From a virus: a DNA stretch of 26,920 bases. Positions 7,567 to 16,061 of this stretch are shown one piece after another. Position numbers and translations under genes: made by a program. Location: positions 1 through 26,920 of IMG/VR virus record IMGVR_UViG_3300025082_000058; one strand, written 5' to 3'. The first letter of the stretch is position 1; each line of letters opens with the position of its first letter. The notes under the pieces were generated by a model. That model made no database searches. It was not told the origin of the DNA and saw only the letters and a program-made list of their open reading frames with translations.

Positions 7567-7803
7567 ATGGCAAAGGAATTGTTTGAAATAAAGTCATTCA
7601 TGTCTGGTACAATTATTACGCCATCAGAGCGTGATATAAAGGAAGATGCAGCTAGTTATAGTTTAAATCTTGATAGTGTAACGGAAGATGGTAAGCTAAA
7701 GAGCATACCTACTGATTTATACCTTTTAAGTGAATGGGAATCTGCCACCGAACTTACTGGCATTGTTGGCAGTATAACTCATCTTGGCGGGAGTGAGGGA
7801 TAA
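7567..7803 (+). CDS. Tail protein N-terminal segment (78 aa, apparently split from next gene)
   Basis: The product is 78 residues. Its opening, IKSFMSGTIITPSERDIKED followed by AASYSLNLDSVTEDGKLKSIP, has the wording usual for the first residues of long phage tail beta-propeller or stabilisation proteins (a short FxxG, then DIxxDAASxSxNxD, then DGKLxxIP). In such proteins the chain simply continues for hundreds of residues. Here it stops in TAATG, and a 1095-residue tail protein starts in a different frame. SD GGAGG is 4 bases before the ATG. It could be a small anchor subunit that assembles with the next product, or the detached front of a disrupted gene. Confidence 0.7.
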   Translation: MAKELFEIKSFMSGTIITPSERDIKEDAASYSLNLDSVTEDGKLKSIPTDLYLLSEWESATELTGIVGSITHLGGSEG

Positions 7804-10800
7804 TGTCTATATCGGGAGGCGGGTTAACTGTTAGTGGAACATTTACTGGGAGTTCCCCAGTGACCTTTTATGTTGAGATAGATGCCGAGGGAACCCCAGA
7901 TACTTTTAAGTGGCGTGATGTACAGTCATCTTATAATGCTACTGGAGTAAGTTGCTCAAACTCTCCTATTTCACTTAGCTATGGTTTAACAATAGCATTT
8001 GCTTCCACTAATGGGAATAGCGACGGTGAATCATGGTCTTGGACATCGGAACCTATGTCTCTAAGCAATACCAAAGATGGTGTATTACTTTCTAAAGAAG
8101 GTATTCATAACCTTGTTGCAGTTGGGGATGGCAAGATTAATCGGATCGATCAAATAACAAGTCCTGATGGAATAACTTCAGATTACAACAGGGCAACGTC
8201 ATTAGAGAGTGCAATGACAGTGCACAATAAGGAAGCTCATATCGGTCATGGAGCCCTTCCAACTACATGGGCTGGATATATTAAAAATACTCAGTGGGGA
8301 GAAAAATTTGAAGATTTTCATGTAACAGATGGAGCTGTTGCTGGTATTTCTAGTCTTGCATTTCTTGATTATCTTGTTAGTGACGGAACATATTTATGGG
8401 GTGCAAGATATCGTGGAAATGAACTTTATAGAGTCTTGATTGCTGATCCATATACAGTTACGATAAACAGAACAGATTATAAAGAAATATGTGGTATAAC
8501 ATATGCAGCCTCTGGTTTATATGTACTTAATTGTGACTCCGAAGAGACTGATAATTATTCTTTATATGAAGTAACTTCTGCAACAATGGCTATCTTGTAT
8601 AGGCACAATCTTACTGGAATTGATTTTGACGATGTTGATAATGTTATATTTAGCGACATTATAACAACGAATGCTAAAGTATGGTATGCAGCTTATTCTC
8701 CTGATGTTATTTCTAAGGAAATTGTTCTTTGGAATTCTCCTATACCGGATAATGATGATGCAGACTTGGCATTAACAAATAGGTCTCCTGGCATTCTTAA
8801 GGGTGCTACAGATGGTAATGGTAAGGCAACAGAAGGTTGGATGGACTTAGAGTTTCATTCCACTTCAACGGATGTAGATAATGGTCAAACATCGGCTCTT
8901 CCAGTAGATGTGGAGTATACTAGAACATATAAGCGGAGCCTTATTAATACTGAAGGGGCTGCCGTTGTTGGTTGGCTTTGTCGTTATAAGCCACATACTG
9001 CTGGCATAGATGGCGATTATGGTGAGGAGTTATACACCGTACATACGAATGTTTTTTATATAAGTGCTGGTGACAAGTGGACTCATTTTGGTGAAGACCC
9101 AAAGATTATTAATGCTGTGACAGAAGCACATGTAGCTGGTAACTATGCCAGTAATACGGCACATTTATACCCAGTTCTGTTCCCCCTTGGTGATAATCCT
9201 AGTATGTTATATAGTTCTAATACTAATGCATTATACGTGTGTGATAACACAAAAAAGATAGTTAGATATTTAACAAGTTCAGTTGACTTCTCAACTATTA
9301 CTTCCAAGGCTTACACTAACTCCCTTGAAACTGGTACAGAAACAACTACTGCTGTATCTTCACTTGTACTTGGTGCTACTACGGAAAATGCTGGAGTAAG
9401 TGATCTTCTTTATGCCATAAAAAGAGAGGACTATCCTGCAATAGATCATATAACATTTACTTTAAGCGGAAGTGCTTGGAGTTCTTATGTAGAAGATTTT
9501 TCTTCGTCAACTCCATTAGTATTGACATTTACCAGAAATAATGATAACGCTGATAAACGAGGTGATGATGCGTCAATATTAGATGATAGTGGTGGTATAA
9601 CTTCTGGTGATGATACTATTGGAATAGATGATATAAGTATTTTTGCTTATAGCGGCACAGTTATCATAGACCCTACTGGTGATAAAGAGTTGGTTACATA
9701 TACCGGCAAAAATATTGAGGACAGTACACTTACTGGGTGTAAACGTGGTAGATTTGGCACCACGGCAGCCGCCCATGATGATGGAAAAACTATAGTTCAG
9801 GCTAGGGCAAAGTATTTTTGGAAGGTAAGTTATACTTATGATGGTTATCAGGAGTCTCCGCTTGTTAGTTTTCTTTCTCCGACATCAGGTGCAGTTGATG
9901 GTGCGCCAAACATTGATGTGAAATTAACACATAGTAGTATATCAAGCCTTAATAAGCGAATTACGCATATAAATCTTTATCGTGCTGATAATACAGACTT
10001 ATCTAAGAGCGAGCCAGAAGGATTTTTTAGGCTTGTAAAGTCTATTCCACTAAGTGATGGGGGGTGGGATATTAATAGTAGTACTGATGTTGCAGAATAC
10101 ACGGTGGAAGATATTGGGCCTGCAACTGTTGCATATGATGCAAGAACTGGTATATCTGAAGTTGTACCATCAACATCTATAAACTATGGTTTATCAACTG
10201 AAATAAATTCTACATTAATAATAGGTCGGGGGAACCTGGAAGAGATAGACAATGCAGATCAGTACCTATTCAAATCTAAAGTTCATAATTATGATATATT
10301 TGATTGGACAGAAGATTTGCTTAAGCTCCCGAGAGTTCCTACTGCTCTTGCTTCATTCTCTGGTAGAATATATGCATTTGATGAGAATAATACATATAGA
10401 ATTAATCCATCTGGGTTTTATATAGAAGATATGTTTGAAGGAGTCGGATGTATAGGCCCTAAAGCTGTTATAACAACAGAGTTTGGAATGTTTTTTTGTG
10501 ACGATACAAATATTTATTTACACAATGGTACGAATGCGGCGCCAATAGGCGATTCTATTGCGAGGGGAGATGATAATTATGCTTGGCAAAATAGGGATAC
10601 TTCATTTGTTCCTATTGTTGGTTTTGAGCCTAAACGTGGTAGTTTCTTAGTCTTCTTTAAGCCTACAGGCGTGGATGGTTACTTTGTGTGGGCTTATAAC
10701 TTGGCACGAAAACGATGGGATTTATGGGAATTTCATGATACATATGTACCGCAGTGTGTAATTGCGGGGCCAAATGGTGAGGTATACGTTGCGACAGATA

Positions 10801-11090
10801 ATTCTATTGTACATTATCTTGCTGGTTCCGGGTGGAGAACGTGGGAATACCAGACTAAAGAAATTACTCTGGGTGCAGATACTCAAGATAAAAGATTTTA
10901 TAAAATAAAGAAAATTGGAACAGCTGCTATTACTTATGGTGTAAATGATTCAATACCGACCCAAACTTTAACTGATGAAAAATTACAAACTGCACATAAA
11001 AAATCAAAAAGTATAAAAATTAAAGCCACAAGCCAAGTTGGGGAAGTTGATTCACTTGGTATTGTATACAGGAGGCTATCAGTCAAATAA
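7803..11090 (+). CDS. Large beta-rich tail protein, beta-propeller/stabilisation type
   Basis: The product is 1095 residues of Ser/Thr/Gly/Asp-rich, beta-dominated sequence without catalytic motifs. Residues 1-85 look like a separate domain of a type that recurs in tail proteins (TGSSPVTFYVEIDAEGTPDT, then FKWRDV, then a SWSWTSEP end). After it, DGVLLSKEGIHNLVAVGDGK starts a long series of blade-like repeats. Towards the C-terminus comes a block typical of tail nozzle or DNA-stabilisation propellers: GRIYAFDENNTYRINP at residue 854 onward, then EGVGCIGPKAV and GMFFCDDTNIYLHNG. By position it corresponds to the P22 gp10 region, though far longer. It probably forms part of the short tail and closes the DNA channel. 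It starts within the stop of the 78-residue gene and ends in TAATG shared with the next. Confidence 0.8.
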   Translation: MSISGGGLTVSGTFTGSSPVTFYVEIDAEGTPDTFKWRDVQSSYNATGVSCSNSPISLSYGLTIAFASTNGNSDGESWSWTSEPMSLSNTKDGVLLSKEGIHNLVAVGDGKINRIDQITSPDGITSDYNRATSLESAMTVHNKEAHIGHGALPTTWAGYIKNTQWGEKFEDFHVTDGAVAGISSLAFLDYLVSDGTYLWGARYRGNELYRVLIADPYTVTINRTDYKEICGITYAASGLYVLNCDSEETDNYSLYEVTSATMAILYRHNLTGIDFDDVDNVIFSDIITTNAKVWYAAYSPDVISKEIVLWNSPIPDNDDADLALTNRSPGILKGATDGNGKATEGWMDLEFHSTSTDVDNGQTSALPVDVEYTRTYKRSLINTEGAAVVGWLCRYKPHTAGIDGDYGEELYTVHTNVFYISAGDKWTHFGEDPKIINAVTEAHVAGNYASNTAHLYPVLFPLGDNPSMLYSSNTNALYVCDNTKKIVRYLTSSVDFSTITSKAYTNSLETGTETTTAVSSLVLGATTENAGVSDLLYAIKREDYPAIDHITFTLSGSAWSSYVEDFSSSTPLVLTFTRNNDNADKRGDDASILDDSGGITSGDDTIGIDDISIFAYSGTVIIDPTGDKELVTYTGKNIEDSTLTGCKRGRFGTTAAAHDDGKTIVQARAKYFWKVSYTYDGYQESPLVSFLSPTSGAVDGAPNIDVKLTHSSISSLNKRITHINLYRADNTDLSKSEPEGFFRLVKSIPLSDGGWDINSSTDVAEYTVEDIGPATVAYDARTGISEVVPSTSINYGLSTEINSTLIIGRGNLEEIDNADQYLFKSKVHNYDIFDWTEDLLKLPRVPTALASFSGRIYAFDENNTYRINPSGFYIEDMFEGVGCIGPKAVITTEFGMFFCDDTNIYLHNGTNAAPIGDSIARGDDNYAWQNRDTSFVPIVGFEPKRGSFLVFFKPTGVDGYFVWAYNLARKRWDLWEFHDTYVPQCVIAGPNGEVYVATDNSIVHYLAGSGWRTWEYQTKEITLGADTQDKRFYKIKKIGTAAITYGVNDSIPTQTLTDEKLQTAHKKSKSIKIKATSQVGEVDSLGIVYRRLSVK

Positions 11091-11656
11091 TGGAAACTAA
11101 AAGACCACCAAGAGTTAGCGACCCAGAGACGTCTAAGGCTGTTAGCCAGATATATGATGACCTTAATGCCATTGCCAATGCAGTTGGTACTGGACAGGGA
11201 CAAACCCATAGAGAGGGAAGTTCTACTGAAGGGGAAGTGGGGGATATTAAAATTGGTAGGGCAGGTCTTGGTAAGTATGCAGTCATGGCTAAAACAGAGG
11301 ATGGCTGGGTAGAGTCGGATGAATTGTCTTTTAGGGACAAGAAAAATAAGGGGTCGTCTAGTAGTGGAACTGGCGACGGAATAACTGAAAGTAGTTTGGG
11401 TGTCAAGGGGTACGTTAAATTTGGAAATGGCTTTACTATACAGTGGGGTTATTTCCCAAGCACTTCCGATAGTGCGCAGTCATTTACATATACTGGTGTT
11501 GCTGGTGTTGGTGCGATCAATTTCAATAACGGTACATTAGTAGTAACATATGATGTGGGCGGTAAAACAGATGCTAAGAGCAGCACTGGTTTCACATTTA
11601 ATAGACTTGATGAATATAGTAATGAGATAGTCTATTTTATAGCAATAGGATACTAG
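11090..11656 (+). CDS. Short tail-fibre tip protein with gp53-like C-terminal domain
   Basis: The product is 188 residues. The N-terminal part (about 1-90) has a helix (DPETSKAVSQIYDDLNAI), a Gly/Glu-rich stretch and a small beta region (KYAVMAKTEDGWVESDEL). A Ser/Gly linker (KGSSSSGTGDG) leads to residues about 107-188. These match the pattern of phage fibre tips: GYVKFGNGFTIQWGYFP, with the xxNGxxIQWG signature, then strands, STGFTF, and an end in YFIAIGY, the usual 'xxxIAIGY' closure. Such domains form trimeric receptor-binding heads. It is short for a full fibre, so it may attach directly to the tail protein encoded just upstream, with which it shares TAATG. Host-binding function is inferred from the domain. 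Confidence 0.78.
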   Translation: METKRPPRVSDPETSKAVSQIYDDLNAIANAVGTGQGQTHREGSSTEGEVGDIKIGRAGLGKYAVMAKTEDGWVESDELSFRDKKNKGSSSSGTGDGITESSLGVKGYVKFGNGFTIQWGYFPSTSDSAQSFTYTGVAGVGAINFNNGTLVVTYDVGGKTDAKSSTGFTFNRLDEYSNEIVYFIAIGY

Positions 11657-11670
11657 AGAGGAATAGAATA

Positions 11671-12744
11671 ATGCATATAAATACAAAAGTAGTTTTTGAA
11701 TGGGATGATAAAGCACAAGAATACAGGGAAACTTCATCTGAAGGATATGAGTATGATGGTGAGATGGCGCTATGTACCCACCACAGCGCGCTTGACCGCA
11801 ACAGCGACCCACTTTTTGGTGTGTTCCACGATTCCGGCAATCCCTATACCCCGAATGCTCAGAACTTATTTAATCAATATGGCTCAGAACAGCAGCTCTC
11901 ACCTCACTTGCAGTCAGCTTATACGCCTCCTCATATGCAACCCAGTCAACCCCAAGGGGGGCTCGGACCATTTGGCTTCCCAACATGGACCACCCAGGAC
12001 CCGACCAATTTTATTCAAAGAGCAATGAATGACCCTTCTTACCAGCCAACTAATAATACGGCTAGTGGTCCTTCCCGGGCAGGGAGGTTTTTCAATGGAT
12101 TGCTTGGAGGCGTTGCAGGTGCTGGCCAGTGGGGTGCCAACCAATTACAAGGGCAGCAAGGACTTGATGCCGACGCGAAAGGGAATTGGTTAGACCCCGC
12201 ACTTAATATTTTTGGGAGTTATATGCAGTCGAAACAGGGTAAAGCCAAACAAACTTCTCCCGAAGACCTAAGGGAAAACTTGATGAAGGGGATGGAGCCG
12301 ACTCTTGGGACATATGAAGATATTGGAAAGATGGCATATGGTGGTGGGCCAATAATGGATGCAGCGCGGCAAAAAATGCGAGGGGGGCTTCATGATGCTT
12401 CCGCACAGGCTTCGAATCAAATGAATACGCAACTTGCTCAACGTGGTGTGGGGGGATTAGGGGATATCCTTAATAGGAAAAATCTTAGTCAAATGACAGA
12501 GCAAATGAATAAAGGTGAAACTGATCTAACTCGCTATGGAGTTGAAGCTGGATTAAAAGGATTACAGGGAACAGCAGATATCCGGGGTGGGATTAATACT
12601 GCCGTGGCGAATCTAAAGCAATATAATCAGAATCAGAGTAACTATCATCGGGCGCAACAAGCTGCGGGGTCCAATGCTATGTATAGTGGTCTTCTGCGTG
12701 GTGGATTAAATTTCCTTGGTAATCAGTTCGGGGGAAGTGTGTAG
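11671..12744 (+). CDS. Internal virion/ejection-type protein (357 aa)
   Basis: The first 35 residues form a small domain with the pattern 'WDxxxxxYxxxxxExYEYxGxxAxC' (YEYDGEMALC at 26-35), which I associate with N-termini of uncharacterised phage virion proteins. Residues about 45-130 are Pro/Gln/Asn-rich and probably flexible. The rest is Gln/Gly/Ala-rich and helical, with a block (DAARQKMRGGLHDASAQASN, then QMNTQLAQRGVGGLGDIL) that resembles internal virion proteins. The C-terminus is Gly-rich (LLRGGLNFLGNQFGG). No enzyme motif is visible. It is the first of five consecutive genes with this character before the giant gene, in the place where P22-type phages keep their ejection proteins. AGAGGAA is the SD. 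Role inferred from composition and context. Confidence 0.62.
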   Translation: MHINTKVVFEWDDKAQEYRETSSEGYEYDGEMALCTHHSALDRNSDPLFGVFHDSGNPYTPNAQNLFNQYGSEQQLSPHLQSAYTPPHMQPSQPQGGLGPFGFPTWTTQDPTNFIQRAMNDPSYQPTNNTASGPSRAGRFFNGLLGGVAGAGQWGANQLQGQQGLDADAKGNWLDPALNIFGSYMQSKQGKAKQTSPEDLRENLMKGMEPTLGTYEDIGKMAYGGGPIMDAARQKMRGGLHDASAQASNQMNTQLAQRGVGGLGDILNRKNLSQMTEQMNKGETDLTRYGVEAGLKGLQGTADIRGGINTAVANLKQYNQNQSNYHRAQQAAGSNAMYSGLLRGGLNFLGNQFGGSV

Positions 12745-13325
12745 TGGGATACGACACTCAATATGATCCTGCTACTAGTTCTTATGGCGGGAGTAATAAT
12801 CCTATGTCAACTGACCTTGGTTATCAGACCAACAATATGAACACACCACCAGCACCTAGTGGGGGTGTAGATCCGATGAACGCATTGCTGCAACAATTAT
12901 TAACACAACAGGCAGGGGGGGGAGGACAACCTGGCTATCCCCAACAACCACAGGGAGGTGGTTCGGCAAATGATTTGTTAGGGATGGGATTGAAGCAGTT
13001 TGGGCCGCAAATAGCAAGTGGCGTTGGTAATTGGCTTGGAATTGGTAGTGGCGCAGCTGGTGGAGCTGGTGGAATCCTAGGCGGTATAGGTGGGGCTAGT
13101 ACAGGACTTGGTGGATTGTTTGGTGCTGGTGGTTTAGGTGGTGCAGCTGGTGGAGCAATGGCTGCATTAGGTCCACTCGCACTTGGCGCTGGCGCTGTTA
13201 AATTCGGTGGGGAAGCAATAGATAAGCTTATGCCGGGGTACCGCAAAGGATTAAATAAGGCAACAACGGGAATGTTTGGCAAGAAAGCAAAGAATATGCT
13301 TGCACCGTGGAAATGGAGACTATAA
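12744..13325 (+). CDS. Extremely Gly/Ala-rich virion protein, candidate membrane-active ejection protein
   Basis: The product is 193 residues. The GTG start at 12744 shares its first base with the preceding TAG stop; GGGGAAG at 12731-12737 is the SD. The first 75 residues are Pro/Gln/Asn/Gly-rich and probably unstructured. Residues about 75-158 are almost entirely Gly, Ala, Leu and Ile (for example GSGAAGGAGGILGGIGGAST), a flexible hydrophobic stretch able to enter or cross a bilayer. The end is basic with aromatic residues (KKAKNMLAPWKWRL). The composition, gene position and basic tail suit an ejected protein that helps form a conduit through the cell envelope, as proposed for P22 gp7/gp20/gp16 and T7 gp14-16. 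No homology is claimed. Confidence 0.62.
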   Translation: MGYDTQYDPATSSYGGSNNPMSTDLGYQTNNMNTPPAPSGGVDPMNALLQQLLTQQAGGGGQPGYPQQPQGGGSANDLLGMGLKQFGPQIASGVGNWLGIGSGAAGGAGGILGGIGGASTGLGGLFGAGGLGGAAGGAMAALGPLALGAGAVKFGGEAIDKLMPGYRKGLNKATTGMFGKKAKNMLAPWKWRL

Positions 13326-13326
13326 A

Positions 13327-14637
13327 ATGGCAGATATCACAGAACCTAAAGACATAACAAGAGCGAACTGGATGCACCAATACTATCAAGAGCATGAAAA
13401 ATACCCCTCGTTAGAAGAGATAAAAACGCATATGGCTTCTATTGATCCGGAAGAATATGACACGCAGCTGAGTTATACTCCGGATGAACAAGCGAATTAT
13501 CATCACATTTATAAAATAAAGCAGGGAAATTATGACGACCATGCGCTGCAGGCAGATAATGAAGATGAGGAAAAGAAGAAGAGAGAAGGGTTTGCCGGTA
13601 ATTTTGCTGTTGATCCAGGGAGTGAACCAACTTCGCAAGAGTTTAAATCGGAGGAGCTTGATGAGGATGATATTTTAAAGTCTGAGGAACCCGAATATAT
13701 GGGAGTAACTAAGCGTCAGTGGGAGTTATTAGGTGGCATGGGTGCTAATGCGGCAGGGAAAGGTATAGCAGCGATTGTGGGAGGAGGTAAAAAAGCAGGC
13801 AACTCATTAATGGATTGGGTGGAGGAAAACAAACGGCAGAAAGAGGTGAAAAATCGGGAAGAATATGACCTTGCTCAGGACCGGAAAAAGGCTGAAGAAG
13901 AAGGAACCAAAGCTGGTTCACAGCGGTTCAAAGATATGTTAGTAGACCGCCAGAGTAAGATAGATATAAAGGCCGATCAGTTGGCTCGGAAAGAAAAGGC
14001 GGAGACTGAGGCGCTAAAGACCAAGTGGGGCGGATTCGACCCGCGGAATCCCCCAAAGGAAGTCATGCAGGAGGGGATAGATTACGCTCCCAGAGGTACT
14101 GAGCAAAATTACGATTTAAAATCCCACTATAAATCATATCCAACAAGAGAGTATGAAAAATCTTTATACGCGCCCCCCTCTATGGGACAAGAACCTGAGC
14201 AAACATCTGCATTAGCTGTTGCGGCGGAGCAACCATTACATGATAAAATAAGGGAAAAGTATGGAAGATTTATTACAGATAATCGTGAAAAAGGGGAAGC
14301 AGCACGTACTGCGGCATTAGAAGAGAAGAGGAAAAATGATGCAATGGGGCTGCAAAAAGATTTATTGCGACAGGATGAGATAGACCTTGAAAACCTTGAA
14401 AAGAGTCAGAATGCTCATTTAACCAAAGAATATTGGCAGGAAGATCAGAAAGAGTTCAAGGATTTGGGAGGGCAATATCGCATACTTGATCCAACAAATA
14501 AATATAAGGATGTGGAAGCAAATCCGCAGGGCAAGTGGGACCAAAAAATGAAGGCTTGGTTGATGCGGAAAGCTACGAGGGGGAAAAGAGGTACAAAGTG
14601 GTATCATAAGCAAGATTATAAATATGATTGGAAGTAG
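13327..14637 (+). CDS. Charged helical internal virion protein (436 aa)
   Basis: The start is set at ATG 13327, one base after the upstream stop and with GGAG 8 bases ahead. An in-frame ATG at 13276 lies inside the Gly-rich gene and would add 17 unrelated residues. The product begins MADITEPKDI and is dominated by charged residues: an acidic N-terminal third (DNEDEEKKKREG, SEELDEDDILKSEEPEY), then one short neutral segment (LLGGMGANAAGKGIAAIVGG) that could touch a membrane. Long Lys/Glu/Arg helical stretches follow that could form coiled coils, and the C-terminus is very basic. No enzyme motif or family is recognised. It sits in the ejection-protein run, so an internal virion role is reasonable but unproven. 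Confidence 0.6.
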   Translation: MADITEPKDITRANWMHQYYQEHEKYPSLEEIKTHMASIDPEEYDTQLSYTPDEQANYHHIYKIKQGNYDDHALQADNEDEEKKKREGFAGNFAVDPGSEPTSQEFKSEELDEDDILKSEEPEYMGVTKRQWELLGGMGANAAGKGIAAIVGGGKKAGNSLMDWVEENKRQKEVKNREEYDLAQDRKKAEEEGTKAGSQRFKDMLVDRQSKIDIKADQLARKEKAETEALKTKWGGFDPRNPPKEVMQEGIDYAPRGTEQNYDLKSHYKSYPTREYEKSLYAPPSMGQEPEQTSALAVAAEQPLHDKIREKYGRFITDNREKGEAARTAALEEKRKNDAMGLQKDLLRQDEIDLENLEKSQNAHLTKEYWQEDQKEFKDLGGQYRILDPTNKYKDVEANPQGKWDQKMKAWLMRKATRGKRGTKWYHKQDYKYDWK

Positions 14638-14657
14638 GAAAAAAGGAGGAAGTTAAG

Positions 14658-16052
14658 ATGGCATTTGGACAAAGTTTTAGTCCCGGCGGTGGTGGCGGGC
14701 AACCGAATTATAGTGTATTTGATGCGCAAAAGGAAAAAGATGAGGGTGAAGTCAAAACGCTTCTTCGTCAGATGGAAAGACTTAATGTACAGGATAAGTT
14801 ACAAGAGCGGAAAAATAATAGTCTTTTACTTGAAGCAGATACGCGACAAAGTAATATACTAACCGAGGGAAAAGACTATCGGCAGATGTCTGGGTTGTTA
14901 GACCACATTGCTGGGGGAGGCAAATTAGATGACCCACTTGGTCCGCAAGGCGAGAGAGTACTTAACTTTAATCCGGGTAAATATAAAGAAGAATATGCAA
15001 AATATGCAGCAAAGGATATGCTGACTGGCCAACAAAAAAATAAGTTAGCTTCCTCAACTGTTTTTTCTCAAATGTGGGATAAGAATCGAGCAGAGGAAGC
15101 TTCTGAAATTCTTGCAAATTTAATGGATGAAAAAGAAGTAAGACGTTTATCTGATAAAGAGTTTAATCTTATGTTACGTGATAATCCACACTTTAGAAAG
15201 TGGTTCCGAGGTTTGAAAGGTCCAGCGGATTCTGGAATCAATGAAATTAAGGCAGCGTTTATGGATAAAGCAACTGGGGCGGGATATGATCCAAATTATC
15301 GAACCACTTGGGAGGGGGCACAAGATTGGGTGGAGGAAAATCCCCTAAAGACTGCCACTGCTGCGGGGGTTACTGGTGGTATGAGCTATAAAATGAGAAG
15401 TGTTTTATCGCAAGCAAAGTTATTAGAGGCCAATGTTGCAACAGCGCAAAAAGGTCTAGATTATTTAACAACTAGGCCTATTAACGAGTTAACTGGGAAA
15501 CCATTTGAGAAAGGCACAGAAACGTATAACAAGTGGATGAGAAGCAGGGGGCAACGTATTTCAGCTAACCCCGAGAGGACTGGGTTAAAGAGTATTGAAA
15601 GGGCAGAAACCGCACTTAAAAATGCAAAAAAACTTTCTGAGCCTTATGGTAAATGGACAAAGAAATTAGCAAAAACAGCTCCCGGTATGCTTCCATACTT
15701 TGCACCGTCCATAGGTAGTGCCATGGGTGGCTTACATTCAGAAGAAGGAGCACTAGCAGGTCGGGGCCTTGGCGCCGCTTATATGCTTAAAAAAGCCATT
15801 ATCCCAGCTATAAGACCAGCGCTTGAACGGGGTGTTAAAGGCTCAGGAACTATGGTTAAACAAAGCTTCGCGAGATTCCTTAAGAAGAGACTTCCTGGTC
15901 TGGGTGCTAAAGCTGCTGCCAGGATAGGAGTAGGAGCAGTGATTGATGGCCCGCTTCCTATCGGTGAACTTGTTGGCGCTGTATTTGCGGCAGGATATGG
16001 GGTAGTAGAAATAATAGGTCTTTATAAAGAATGGAAAAGATTGACAAAATAG
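14658..16052 (+). CDS. Internal virion/ejection-type protein with C-terminal hydrophobic helix (464 aa)
   Basis: ATG 14658 is preceded by AGGAGG at good spacing and is preferred over an in-frame ATG at 14628 that overlaps the upstream gene. Residues 1-20 include a Gly run (SPGGGGGQPN). A charged helical region follows, then several Ala/Gly/Leu-rich stretches from about residue 235 (ATAAGVTGGMSYKMRS, APGMLPYFAPSIGSAMGG). The final 40 residues contain a probable membrane-crossing segment (LVGAVFAAGYGVVEIIGLY) followed by basic KEWKRLTK. The mixture of long helices and hydrophobic glycine-rich patches is typical of large ejection proteins. It lies directly before the giant gene, 9 bases away, and probably works with it during genome entry. 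No named family is recognised. Confidence 0.6.
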   Translation: MAFGQSFSPGGGGGQPNYSVFDAQKEKDEGEVKTLLRQMERLNVQDKLQERKNNSLLLEADTRQSNILTEGKDYRQMSGLLDHIAGGGKLDDPLGPQGERVLNFNPGKYKEEYAKYAAKDMLTGQQKNKLASSTVFSQMWDKNRAEEASEILANLMDEKEVRRLSDKEFNLMLRDNPHFRKWFRGLKGPADSGINEIKAAFMDKATGAGYDPNYRTTWEGAQDWVEENPLKTATAAGVTGGMSYKMRSVLSQAKLLEANVATAQKGLDYLTTRPINELTGKPFEKGTETYNKWMRSRGQRISANPERTGLKSIERAETALKNAKKLSEPYGKWTKKLAKTAPGMLPYFAPSIGSAMGGLHSEEGALAGRGLGAAYMLKKAIIPAIRPALERGVKGSGTMVKQSFARFLKKRLPGLGAKAAARIGVGAVIDGPLPIGELVGAVFAAGYGVVEIIGLYKEWKRLTK

Positions 16053-16061
16053 GAGAAATAT

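Noticed and set aside
12935-13282. Minus-strand frame of 115 codons rich in Pro and Ala opposite the Gly-rich gene
   Set aside because: It is the mirror of GGN/GCN codons on the + strand, which read as Pro, Ala and Ser. It has no SD and no separate context.
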